From: Treponema sp.
GTDB taxonomy: Bacteria; Spirochaetota; Spirochaetia; Treponematales; Treponemataceae
Assembly: GCA_024402475.1 (NCBI GenBank)
Contig: JAKSTQ010000011.1
Span: 1 to 64,000, forward strand
Length of the DNA stretch: 64,000 nucleotides
Direction: 5' to 3'
The notes below the pieces were generated by a model. That model was not told the DNA's origin. It did not search any database and saw only the letters and a list, made by a program, of their open reading frames with translations. Position numbers and translations under genes: made by a program. Below, piece after piece: positions 35,304-43,493 of this stretch (position 1 is its first letter; every line of letters begins with the position of its first letter).

Positions 35304-35755
35304 AAAGCTGGAACTGTCTTATCTTCATTCATAGCAGCCATTGCACATTCTTTAAGGGCTTTTTCCGCAAGCTCTGAGACTGGTGTGATGGCTTCTTTTT
35401 TTTCTTCTTTTGTATCAGTAGAAAATTTTGTCTTGAATTCGACTTTTTCAGCAATAATAGTAACGCGGCTCTGATTTTTGCCGTCATCACTTTTCCAGCG
35501 GTTCTGTTTGATTCTTCCAACAACGCTGACACCGCGACCTTTCTGGCTGAACTTTGAACAGATTTCTGCAAGTTTTCCGTAGGTTTCTACATCAAAATAA
35601 GAAACTTCGTTTTCGTATTCTTCGGTTCCGGTTTTTTTGTAGTAGTGATTAACTGCAATTGGAATTTTGCACAAAGAATGTCCATGTGCTGTTGTCTTGA
35701 ATTCTGGTTCTCTTGTAATGTTACCTTCTACAATAAGACAGTTGATGTTGTTCAT
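35300..35755 (-). CDS. ssb: Single-stranded DNA-binding protein
   Basis: 151 residues with an OB-fold: NCLIVEGNITREPEF at the start, KIPIAVNHYYKK, EVSYFDVETYGKLAE, and GRGVSVVGRIKQNRW. It coats single-stranded DNA in replication and repair. The C-terminal tip is EDKTVPAF rather than the usual acidic DDDIPF, so the protein-interaction tail is present but divergent. Clear ribosome site (AAGGAG). It may be a second SSB. It converges on the U32 gene with overlapping stop codons. Confidence 0.9.
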   Translation of the reverse strand: MNNINCLIVEGNITREPEFKTTAHGHSLCKIPIAVNHYYKKTGTEEYENEVSYFDVETYGKLAEICSKFSQKGRGVSVVGRIKQNRWKSDDGKNQSRVTIIAEKVEFKTKFSTDTKEEKKEAITPVSELAEKALKECAMAAMNEDKTVPAF

Positions 35756-35811
35756 AAAAAACTCCTTATAAACATTGCGCTTTTTAAGCGTGTGAATGAT
35801 GCCCGGCCGGA

Positions 35812-35846
35812 CAAAAAAATATGACTGCTAAAACAAGCAGTCATAT
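35812..35846 (-). terminator. Terminator of the 645-residue minus-strand gene
   Basis: ATATGACTGCT (35819-35829) pairs with AGCAGTCATAT (35836-35846). On the minus strand a run of seven T follows (35818-35812). Confidence 0.88.
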
Positions 35847-35905
35847 ATATCATTCAAATAGTTGATAATTTTTACACGTTTTTTATGAAAATTATTCAAA
35901 AAAAA

Positions 35906-37843
35906 TTACATATTTTTTACGATGTAAACCATGTACAGACGGACATAATTGTAAAGTGCATCATGTTCTGATATTTTTTTCATGTTTGGAGTATCAACAA
36001 GAGTCTGTGCAAGGTCAGAAATTCGTTCTGCAGTAAAGCTCTGGCTTGTGATTGTTCTCAAAACTTTGCGCATGTAATCTCTGATGAGTGCGTTGACATC
36101 TTCTGTAAGATCACTGTTTGCCTGTTTTGAAATCATCTTGTTCCATACTTTTTTGTATGAAGTAAGTTCAGACTCGAGAGTAGAACCGTTTGGAACAAAA
36201 TCCCGTTCAACTTCTTTTGCTGCCTTAATAAGGGCATCTTTCTTTGAAACGGGTTTTGAACCGCTTTTATTCTTCTGGGTTGCAGCATCGATTTCGTCAT
36301 TGACACTTTCCGGATCAAGGACTTTTTTTGTTTTCGACTGATTCTTTGCCTTTTTCTTAGAAGGCTTTTTAGTAAACAGTGCAATAAGCCATGAAATAAC
36401 CGGAATTGTATACCAGATAGGCAGAAGAATTTTTGCACTTGAAAGAATATCTGTTTTACTGATGTTAAGGATTACAGAATATGGAAGGCGTTCTGAACCT
36501 TCAAAAATGCTGCCCTGTGCACCAATTTCAGAATCTTCCTGCATTTCCTGATTCAGAATTAAAAGGAAGTTTGCATTCAAAAGTGTATATAAAACAGGAG
36601 AATGTTCTTTAAGGTAAACTTCGAGAGTCTGGTTGAACATGGCTTCGTCAGTCATGTCCGGAGATTTTTCAAAATTCAAAAGTTTTGCATGCCAGTCTTT
36701 TGTCAGTTCTTCAGAAATAGGATTGTGTGCATCGCTTGCAAGACGGAGAATCAGCGGAATTACATTGTTCTTGTAGATAAAATATCTTGCATCGTTTTCT
36801 GTCTTGAATACAAGAAGACGAGGCAATTCATTTGAAGCAGATTCAGTTGTTTCTTTCTGCAAAAATCCTTTAAGGTCTTTATCAGAGAACTGTCCGTAAA
36901 GAGGAACGCCTTTTGTATCAGTGAACTTAAGGATTGTGTCCATTGTAAAATAGAACGGCGGTTTTGTAAGACAAAGCTGAAGTGTTTTAAGTGCAGTTTC
37001 TCTCTGAAGGTTCTGCTGAGCCTTGTTCTTGTAATGAGTAATTACGATTTCAGAAATGCTTACAGACTGAAGAACGTTTATATCTTCCTGGGTAAAATCC
37101 TTAACTTTTTCGCAATCCTGTTTAATAAAGTAGAACAGCTGATTCCAGAAATAGAAACTGTCGCCGGAAGATTCAAGGTTTTTCAAAGCCATCTGAGGAC
37201 TTGAAATAAATCCCTTAAAAAAGTTCTGTGCAGTCATTTCTTTGCCGGGATTTGAAATTCTCAGCTTTTTAAGATAGTAATCATGATATTCATCTTTCTT
37301 GAGCATGCGGATAATTTTGTCCAGCGCAAGAGAAGCAAGTACGTTTACAGGAATATTTGCCGGAAAGAGAATTGCAGGAATACTGTTATTTGGAGTAGAA
37401 AGTGCGTAAAGTGTTTTATCTTCCTTGTCCTGAGAAATCAAAAGCTTAGAAATAATGTCTTCGACAGTCTGTTTCTGAATGACTTCCATTGGTGTCTGTT
37501 TCGGAAGGTCATTAATATTTGGAAAAGGAATCGAAGCATTACCCTGAATTTCTTTGTAGCGTTCTGTGTATTTGTTTGTAAGAAATCCTGTACAGAAAAT
37601 CATTTTTTTTGCAGGATTTGTATCAATGATGGCAGCCTGTCCAGATTCGCACATAGTAATCAGTTCTTTTTCAATTGCAGGATCAGGATTTCCAAGATAA
37701 GGAATAAGGTCAGCCTGTTCTTCTACATTGTGCTGAGCATAACGCTTGATATAATCTGAGAAATCTTTATAAATTACAAACGGTGAATTTTGTTTTGTTG
37801 CAAAAAACTTTAATAAAACTTGGATACTTGCTGTTGCGGCCAT
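35906..37843 (-). CDS. Large protein of unknown function
   Basis: 645 residues, no signal peptide. Mostly helical, with a hydrophobic patch at about 468-485 (ILLPIWYTIPVISWLIALF), then a lysine-rich low-complexity linker (about 487-540, KKPSKKKAKNQSKTKK) and a helical C-terminus. No domain I can name. A probable single membrane pass leaves a large N-terminal and a smaller basic C-terminal part. It has its own promoter and terminator and no partner gene. The ATG lacks a Shine-Dalgarno and lies 9 nt from a -10 box. It is probably spirochaete-specific. Confidence 0.75.
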   Translation of the reverse strand: MAATASIQVLLKFFATKQNSPFVIYKDFSDYIKRYAQHNVEEQADLIPYLGNPDPAIEKELITMCESGQAAIIDTNPAKKMIFCTGFLTNKYTERYKEIQGNASIPFPNINDLPKQTPMEVIQKQTVEDIISKLLISQDKEDKTLYALSTPNNSIPAILFPANIPVNVLASLALDKIIRMLKKDEYHDYYLKKLRISNPGKEMTAQNFFKGFISSPQMALKNLESSGDSFYFWNQLFYFIKQDCEKVKDFTQEDINVLQSVSISEIVITHYKNKAQQNLQRETALKTLQLCLTKPPFYFTMDTILKFTDTKGVPLYGQFSDKDLKGFLQKETTESASNELPRLLVFKTENDARYFIYKNNVIPLILRLASDAHNPISEELTKDWHAKLLNFEKSPDMTDEAMFNQTLEVYLKEHSPVLYTLLNANFLLILNQEMQEDSEIGAQGSIFEGSERLPYSVILNISKTDILSSAKILLPIWYTIPVISWLIALFTKKPSKKKAKNQSKTKKVLDPESVNDEIDAATQKNKSGSKPVSKKDALIKAAKEVERDFVPNGSTLESELTSYKKVWNKMISKQANSDLTEDVNALIRDYMRKVLRTITSQSFTAERISDLAQTLVDTPNMKKISEHDALYNYVRLYMVYIVKNM

Positions 37844-37852
37844 AATAGTATT

Positions 37853-37881
37853 ATTTTAACAGTGTTTTTCTGATAAAACAA
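37853..37881 (-). promoter_or_regulatory. Promoter with extended -10, predicted leaderless
   Basis: On the minus strand TTGTTT (37881-37876), 17 nt ending TGT, TAAAAT (37858-37853), then 9 nt to the ATG at 37843. Confidence 0.65.
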
Positions 37882-37986
37882 GATATAATCTTCAATTATA
37901 ACAATAAAATACAGTTATTGACCTCCTTTAAACCTATTCCAAATTTCAGCGCTTTGGATTAAAATAGAATCATCTGGAGGAAAATT

Positions 37987-39135
37987 ATGCTTTCACAGCG
38001 TATGCAAAACCTTAATCCCTATGTTCCGGGTGAACAGCCTAAAGACAGGGAATACATCAAAATCAATGCAAATGAAAATCCTTATCCGCCTTCTCCAAAA
38101 GTAGTAAAGGCCATCGAGGAATTTGTTCACAATAATCCAAATAAACTTACTGTTTATCCTGACCCTGATTCTTTGCAGCTTCATAAAGATATCGCAGACA
38201 TGCTTAATGCGACAGGCGGCGTTCTCTGCCGTGCAAATATTGAAGGGGATAAAGTTACACCAGATCCAAAAGATAAAATTCCTTTTACTGTAACTCCTGA
38301 CATGATTTATACAGGAAACGGAAGTGATGAAGTTCTGTCTTTTGTATTCTATGCTTTTTTTGACAGCGACAGACCTTTGATTACTCCTGAACATTCATAC
38401 AGTTTTTATCCTGTTTACTGCGGTTTTTATGGAATCCCACGAATGCCTGTAAGCATGAATGACGACTGGACTTTAAAAACTTCTGATATGTGCGAACTTG
38501 CAGTCAAGAATAATTCTTCCATTATCTTTGCAAATCCAAATGCTCCTACAAGCCTTGGACTTACAAGACAAGAGATCAAACAGATGCTTGATGCGAGTCC
38601 TAAAGACCGTGTATTTGTTGTTGACGAAGCTTACTGTGATTTTGGCGGTGAATCTGCAATTCCTCTGCTTAAAGATTATAAAAACCTTCTTATTGTTCGT
38701 ACGTTCAGTAAGAGTTTTTGTGGAGCAGGTTTAAGAAGCGGTTTTATCGTAGCAAATCCAGAACTTGTAAATGCAGTTACAACAGTTAAAAACAGTCTTA
38801 ATCACTTTCCTATGGATGCAATTACTCAGGTTGCTTCCTGTGCTGCAGTAAAAGATGCAGCTTATTATGCTGAATGTGCAAAGAAGGTTGTTGCAACCCG
38901 TACAGATTTTATTGAGTTCCTTAAGAATAAAGGCTGGCAGGTTAATGACAGTCAGACAAACTTTGTGTTTATCAGAAAAGACGGTGTAGACGGAAAAAAA
39001 GCCTACGAATACATCAAGCAGCAGGGAATTCTTGTGCGCCGCTTTGATACAAAAGGAATTGAAGAATATCTTAGAATCACAATCGGTACAGATGAACAGA
39101 TGGCAAAATTAAAATCGATTATGGAAAATCTGTAA
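37987..39135 (+). CDS. hisC: Histidinol-phosphate aminotransferase
   Basis: 382 residues, class I/II PLP aminotransferase. INANENPYPPSP at the N-terminus is the HisC substrate-binding start. Further on are YTGNGSDEVL, FANPNAPTSLG, VDEAYCDFG, and the PLP lysine Lys242 in TFSKSFCGAGLRSGF. It makes histidinol phosphate in histidine synthesis, but such enzymes can also accept aromatic amino acids. No other his gene is adjacent. An insertion of about 25 residues around 70-95 is longer than usual. Good ribosome site (GGAGG). Confidence 0.93.
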   Translation: MLSQRMQNLNPYVPGEQPKDREYIKINANENPYPPSPKVVKAIEEFVHNNPNKLTVYPDPDSLQLHKDIADMLNATGGVLCRANIEGDKVTPDPKDKIPFTVTPDMIYTGNGSDEVLSFVFYAFFDSDRPLITPEHSYSFYPVYCGFYGIPRMPVSMNDDWTLKTSDMCELAVKNNSSIIFANPNAPTSLGLTRQEIKQMLDASPKDRVFVVDEAYCDFGGESAIPLLKDYKNLLIVRTFSKSFCGAGLRSGFIVANPELVNAVTTVKNSLNHFPMDAITQVASCAAVKDAAYYAECAKKVVATRTDFIEFLKNKGWQVNDSQTNFVFIRKDGVDGKKAYEYIKQQGILVRRFDTKGIEEYLRITIGTDEQMAKLKSIMENL

Positions 39136-39201
39136 TCTTCAGGGCTGCTAAAAGGACATCTTTATTAAAACTTTTTTTAACAGAAACAGACAGGAGAATA
39201 T

Positions 39202-39894
39202 ATGAAGCTTTTATTACTTTCAGACATTCACGGAAACCTTGAAAACCTTGATAAACTTGACAGTGAATTTTCTTCAAGTGATGCTGTAATCATGGCAGGT
39301 GATTTTGCAGAATGTTTCAAGACAGAAACTGCAAAACCTGTTCTTGATAAACTTGTAACAAAACATGATTCAATCTTTGCAGTCCTTGGAAACTGTGATG
39401 ATCCTGAATTTATCGAAGACCTTGAAAATAACGATATCAGCTGCGAACGCTCACTTGTATTCCATGACGGAATTGCATTTGCCGGCAGCGGCGGTGGAAG
39501 TGTATTCACAAAGAAAACACCAAATGAACGTACAGAAGAAGATCTTCAGTCTGATTTCCAGATTGTAGAAAACAGCGCAGACAGTTGTGCAGATCAGAAC
39601 GGATGCTGGAATGACCTTATTCTTGTTTCTCACAATCCGCCAAAAGGAACAAAATGTGATAAGGTTGCACCAGGCGTTCATGCAGGAAGTCAGTCTTTTA
39701 CAGATTACATTAAAAAGCGCCAGCCAGTTCTTGTTGTAACAGGACATATTCACGAAGGCTGTGCAATCGACAGGATTGATAATACAACAGTAATTAATCC
39801 GGGTTCACTTGCAGAAGGAAAGTATGCAGTTGTAGAACTTGAAAAAAATAACGGCAGCTTTGAAATCAAAACTGCCGTTCTCAAGAACCTTTAA
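39202..39894 (+). CDS. YfcE-type metallophosphoesterase
   Basis: 230 residues. Calcineurin-like metal ligands are in order: SDIHGN (Asp8, His10), AGDF, LGNCDD, SHNPP and TGHIHEG. This matches the small YfcE/MJ0936 phosphodiesterases. It probably acts in the cytoplasm on a phosphodiester substrate that cannot be deduced. Ribosome site AGGAG. The last base of its stop codon abuts the stop of the convergent SUMF1-fold gene. Confidence 0.9.
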   Translation: MKLLLLSDIHGNLENLDKLDSEFSSSDAVIMAGDFAECFKTETAKPVLDKLVTKHDSIFAVLGNCDDPEFIEDLENNDISCERSLVFHDGIAFAGSGGGSVFTKKTPNERTEEDLQSDFQIVENSADSCADQNGCWNDLILVSHNPPKGTKCDKVAPGVHAGSQSFTDYIKKRQPVLVVTGHIHEGCAIDRIDNTTVINPGSLAEGKYAVVELEKNNGSFEIKTAVLKNL

Positions 39895-40884
39895 TTATCT
39901 GCTTGTTACAAATCTGAACCCCATGTAGTTATAGGCTTCATTGGGGTCATAACTGTAACGGTCGCCGGCGTAAATGAATCCTGTATAACCGGACCAGCTT
40001 CCGCCGCGGCCGACTCTTTCCGATCCGAACTGAGGACCGCTTGCCCGTTCTCCAGGTGTTGTATCTTTATAAACTTCATACCAGTCCCAGCAAAGTTCAA
40101 GAACATTTCCGCTCATGTCATACACGCCGGCGCCGTTTGCACAGCCAGTTCCTGCGGCAGCCTGAGAAGCATATTCTTCTGTAAAGACAGTTCCTGCTGT
40201 TCCTACTGTATGTGAATTATTTGTATTTCCGTCAAACCATGCAGTTTTTCCTTCTTCTGCATTGGAATCGTCAAAACCATTATCATCAATCTGACCTGAA
40301 ACAAGACTTCCGCTCTGGAAACCGCTTGAAGTTTTGCGTGCAGCATATTCCCATTCAGCTTCTGTAGGAAGGCGGTAACCGTCAGCATCCCAGTCACATA
40401 CACAAAGATCAAGGCTTGCAGTATCTGTAGCATCTTTTACGATCTGAGTATTGTAGGAATAACATGGTTTTCGGCCCATCATTTCACTTAATGCATTGCA
40501 CCATACAACAGCATCATACCAGCTGATCATTGTAACAGGCTGATACATTCCTTCTTTAGTAGGTGCCTTGCCACGACGGCCGTAAGAACCTTCCTGACCT
40601 GGATTAGAAAAAACATAACCTTTCTGTTCTGCGTAAAGACGGACAATGTACCAGAGGTTGTAAGTTGTTTCGTATTTATTCATCTTGAACTGTGTTATCC
40701 AGCGGGTTGCTGTCATGGACTGACTTCCTTCACCGATAACGTAAGTATCAAAAAGTATTCCATCCTGAGGTCCAAGAGTCACAGTATCAATATCATTGAA
40801 TGGAGTGCCTTGTGCAAAGGAATTGGCTGCTAAAAACAAGCTGAGTGTTATTAAGAGGGCAGTTAAGATTTTTGCTTTTTTCAT
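39895..40884 (-). CDS. Secreted SUMF1-fold (formylglycine-generating-enzyme-like) protein
   Basis: 329 residues. Signal peptide about 1-24 (ends NSFA). The rest is one SUMF1 domain: YETTYNLWYIV, PVTMISWYDAVVWCNALS, YRLPTEAEWEYAAR, YDMSGNVLELCWDWY, RGGSW, and GFRFVTSR. The two catalytic cysteines of true formylglycine enzymes are not at their place after RGGSW, so it is probably a non-catalytic binding or structural relative, common in treponemes. Its start overlaps the corA stop by 4 bases (ATGA), so the two are translationally coupled. Confidence 0.88.
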   Translation of the reverse strand: MKKAKILTALLITLSLFLAANSFAQGTPFNDIDTVTLGPQDGILFDTYVIGEGSQSMTATRWITQFKMNKYETTYNLWYIVRLYAEQKGYVFSNPGQEGSYGRRGKAPTKEGMYQPVTMISWYDAVVWCNALSEMMGRKPCYSYNTQIVKDATDTASLDLCVCDWDADGYRLPTEAEWEYAARKTSSGFQSGSLVSGQIDDNGFDDSNAEEGKTAWFDGNTNNSHTVGTAGTVFTEEYASQAAAGTGCANGAGVYDMSGNVLELCWDWYEVYKDTTPGERASGPQFGSERVGRGGSWSGYTGFIYAGDRYSYDPNEAYNYMGFRFVTSR

Positions 40885-41936
40885 TTTTCCTTTTCCTCCA
40901 GAGCGGCTTCCTGCTGGGCAAGCTGCTTTTTGATTTTCTTTATGGCAATTTTATTTTTATAACCGATCGGTTTAGCCTTCTTTTTATCATTGCTCTTTAT
41001 GGGTTTATCACGCAGAATGAATCTTGTAATCGGAACCGCAAGGAAACAAAGGGCTGTTACGATAAGAATGCTCCATTTTCCCATTTCCTGGAATGGAAGA
41101 GGAATATTCATACCGTAAAAACTTGTAATGAAGGTTGGTACTGTAATAACAATTGTAGCGACAGTAAGTTTCTTCATTACGCTGTTTACGTTGTTTGAAA
41201 TTACGTTGCCAAAAGCATCAAGCATGGTAGAAAGGATGCTTGAATAAGTATCTGCCATTTCCAGCGCCTGACGGTTATCAATTGCAACGTCTTCAAGGTC
41301 GTCACGGTCATCTTCGTCAAGGTTGAAGAATTTTGTTCTGCGGAATTTTTCTACCAGAAGCTGATTGCTTTTAAGGGAAGTCGTAAAGAACAGCATGGAT
41401 TTTTCCAGGTTCAAAAGCTGCAGGATTTCTTTATTTTCAACGGCGTACTGCAATTCTCCCTGAATGCTTACTGCACGACGGTTAATTTCTTTAAGGTAAC
41501 GCAGATAGGTAATTGCGGCCCGGCTGAGAATCGTAATAAGGAAAGAAGGGAAGTCGTTCATGTTGATTCCCTTTACACGGTTATTTGAAAAATCTTTTAA
41601 TACTTCGCAGTCAGTCCAGCAGATGGTGATGATTGCATCTTTTGTTGTAATGATGCCAAGTGGAATTGCAAAGTAAGAAACTTCTGCCGCAGGAACAAAA
41701 ATCGGCAGGCGTGTAATTGTAAGAATGTAGTCGTCGCCGTCTTCGATACGGGAAAGTTCATCCGGGTCAAGAATGTCAAGAATGTGGTCCGGGTCTATTT
41801 TATATTCATTTTCAAGGATTGCAATGTCTTCGCGGGTTACACAACGGGCGTCAACCCAGGTTTTGAGATTTGGATCAAGTTCATTTTTTTCAAGGTTTAC
41901 AAGCTTCCCCTGAATCTGCTGCCAGAATGTAATCAT
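40881..41936 (-). CDS. corA: CorA-family magnesium/cobalt transporter
   Basis: 351 residues. A large N-terminal cytoplasmic domain, then two membrane helices near the C-terminus (about 270-325) with the selectivity motif YGMN between them (YGMNIPLPFQEMG). A lysine-rich end follows. CorA pentamers import Mg2+ (or other divalents) along the membrane potential. The gene leads a two-gene unit with the SUMF1-fold protein. A TATAAT at 42006-42001 on the minus strand could be its -10 box, leaving a leader of about 58 nt. Confidence 0.93.
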   Translation of the reverse strand: MITFWQQIQGKLVNLEKNELDPNLKTWVDARCVTREDIAILENEYKIDPDHILDILDPDELSRIEDGDDYILTITRLPIFVPAAEVSYFAIPLGIITTKDAIITICWTDCEVLKDFSNNRVKGINMNDFPSFLITILSRAAITYLRYLKEINRRAVSIQGELQYAVENKEILQLLNLEKSMLFFTTSLKSNQLLVEKFRRTKFFNLDEDDRDDLEDVAIDNRQALEMADTYSSILSTMLDAFGNVISNNVNSVMKKLTVATIVITVPTFITSFYGMNIPLPFQEMGKWSILIVTALCFLAVPITRFILRDKPIKSNDKKKAKPIGYKNKIAIKKIKKQLAQQEAALEEKEK

Positions 41937-42073
41937 AAAACAGCCCCTGTGATTTTTCGTTGTTCCATAATTCTACCATATAAAACAACAAAAACTCAAG
42001 ATTATACAGTTTTTTCACATTTTTCATGAAATTTTGTGCAAAAAAAATAAAAGATTCGTATTCATATATGAAA

Positions 42074-42100
42074 GCACATTTTTTTACATTCTGAATGTGC
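42074..42100 (+). promoter_or_regulatory. Palindromic element upstream of the small ORF
   Basis: GCACATT (42074-42080) pairs with AATGTGC (42094-42100). Within it ACATTC-T-GAATGT (42086-42098) is a perfect 13-bp palindrome, of a size suited to a dimeric repressor. It lies 26-52 nt before the ATG at 42127. Confidence 0.35.
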
Positions 42101-42126
42101 ATATCAGCTTTTTATAAGGAGGTTAT

Positions 42127-42303
42127 ATGAACAGGAATATTGATTACCTTAAGGTTATGTGGAAACCTGTACAAAATCCCAGACCGCAGTCACTTGTACT
42201 GCGGCTTTCTGACAGCCAGAAAAATCTTCAGTTAAACATAAAACGGGTGAACAGCAATCTGATAAAACACAAAAAGGCAGGCAATGATGAAAATAAAGGG
42301 TAG
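42127..42303 (+). CDS. 58-residue basic protein
   Basis: ATG 42127 has an excellent ribosome site (AAGGAGG, 42116-42122) and reads 58 codons to TAG 42301. The peptide is basic and hydrophilic with no signal or membrane helix (contains MWKPVQNPRPQS, QLNIKRVNSNL). No family recognised. It overlaps the following lipoprotein gene by 20 bases, so the two are probably co-translated. The strength of the ribosome site is the main argument that it is real. Confidence 0.6.
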   Translation: MNRNIDYLKVMWKPVQNPRPQSLVLRLSDSQKNLQLNIKRVNSNLIKHKKAGNDENKG

Positions 42304-42721
42304 TGCACGGATTATGATTTTCTGCGCATCAATATTATGCAGCTGTGCCACCAGCAGGTTTACAAGTCCCTTTGCAGTCTGCCTCAGGTACTGGCATTAT
42401 GCAGAATCAGAACTTTCTCTTACAGTAAAAAATACAGGCAGCAAAAACATCAGTTCAATCGTCGTAAGTTTTACAGCTTCAAGCCCTGATTCAGAAATTG
42501 ATGATGATTACATTGAACTTTTTCTGGATGCTGTCCTTGAACCATCGCAGGAACAGAAACTTGAATGCAATGTTTCGGACTGTCTTGGCGAATATATTCT
42601 GATGCTGGAAGAGTCCGGTGCAGATACTCAAAACATTTATATCAGGAATCTGTTTATCAAAAAAGTCATATTCGAGGACGGAACCTATATTGAAGATAAA
42701 TACGGTAACTATTCCATTTAA
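42284..42721 (+). CDS. Small lipoprotein
   Basis: 145 residues with ATG at 42284 (or 42287). Hydrophobic N-terminus with lipobox LCS-Cys21. The mature part shows a beta-sandwich rhythm: SLTVKNTGSKNISSIVVSFTA split by charged turns, resembling an Ig-like fold. Ribosome site AAGGCAGG inside the preceding small gene. Role unknown; probably attached to the inner or outer membrane, facing the periplasm. Confidence 0.7.
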   Translation: MMKIKGSARIMIFCASILCSCATSRFTSPFAVCLRYWHYAESELSLTVKNTGSKNISSIVVSFTASSPDSEIDDDYIELFLDAVLEPSQEQKLECNVSDCLGEYILMLEESGADTQNIYIRNLFIKKVIFEDGTYIEDKYGNYSI

Positions 42722-42733
42722 CTGCGTGAATAC

Positions 42734-42762
42734 TTGTTATAGGTTTGCGTTTGTGTTAAAAT
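42734..42762 (+). promoter_or_regulatory. Promoter with extended -10, predicted leaderless
   Basis: TTGTTA (42734-42739), 17 nt ending TGT, TAAAAT (42757-42762), then 7 nt to ATG 42770. The -10 context TGT-TAAAAT is the same as before the gene starting at 37843. Confidence 0.65.
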
Positions 42763-42769
42763 GAACGCT

Positions 42770-43405
42770 ATGATTAGTAAATTATTTATGTTACTGCTTT
42801 TGCCAGTTTCTTTGTTTGTTTTTTATTTTAACCGTGAAAAAGATAATCGTGCACATCTTCTGCTTGTAATGTTTACAGGTATTCTTACTGCAAGTGTATT
42901 TGTGTTCATTAAGATTCTGTTTGCAGAACCATATTACATGCCTGAAGTTTCATTCCTTAAGGCATTCCTTTATTTCTACCTTGGACAGACATTCTTTCCG
43001 ATGGCTGTTGTATGGGCTTTGTTCCTTTTGTTTGCACGCAAAGATACAGTAAGCGACAGATTTACATTGTTCTTCCCGATGCTTGCTGCTTTCTACGCAA
43101 TTTATCTTCCATACAGAATTATTGATGAAGCACTTCCATATTCAGCATTCTGTCTGTTTGTAAAACCAGTGCTTTATCTTGCAATGCTTGCTATTGTTCA
43201 TGATTTCTTTGTACGTCTTGGAAATAATTCTTTTGCTGCAACAGGAACAAAAATCCTTAACTGGATTATTACAGTTGTTCTTACTTGTGTTCCTACTGTT
43301 GCAGAAATCTTCTGGTACCAGGGATACCTTTGGGTAATCTGGGCTGCAATTTCTGTTGTTTACACAGCTTACGCTGTATATCTTGTTTTACCAAAGAAAG
43401 ACTAA
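42770..43405 (+). CDS. Six- or seven-helix membrane protein of unknown function
   Basis: 211 residues. ATG 42770 is preferred over the in-frame ATG at 42761, which lies inside the -10 box. Hydrophobic segments at about 4-19, 28-50, 65-90, 100-117, 125-150, 165-182 and 187-205. It contains FYLGQTFFPMAVVWALFLLF. No motif that I recognise; it could be a small transporter or an assembly factor. Single-gene unit ended by a bidirectional terminator. Confidence 0.68.
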   Translation: MISKLFMLLLLPVSLFVFYFNREKDNRAHLLLVMFTGILTASVFVFIKILFAEPYYMPEVSFLKAFLYFYLGQTFFPMAVVWALFLLFARKDTVSDRFTLFFPMLAAFYAIYLPYRIIDEALPYSAFCLFVKPVLYLAMLAIVHDFFVRLGNNSFAATGTKILNWIITVVLTCVPTVAEIFWYQGYLWVIWAAISVVYTAYAVYLVLPKKD

Positions 43406-43436
43406 ATTTAAGTTTCTTATTTAATTTCAATAGAGA

Positions 43437-43475
43437 AAAAAAAATCCAGTTCCTTTTGAGAACTGGATTTTTTTT
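43437..43475. terminator. Bidirectional terminator
   Basis: AAAATCCAGTTC (43441-43452) pairs with GAACTGGATTTT (43460-43471), with A-run left and T-run right. It ends the membrane-protein gene and the convergent fba. Confidence 0.92.
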
Positions 43476-43493
43476 GTCTTTTATTCAGACAGA

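Noticed and set aside
39895-40884. Functional formylglycine-generating enzyme
   Set aside because: The SUMF1 fold is clear, but the two catalytic cysteines expected after RGGSW are missing and no sulfatase is nearby.
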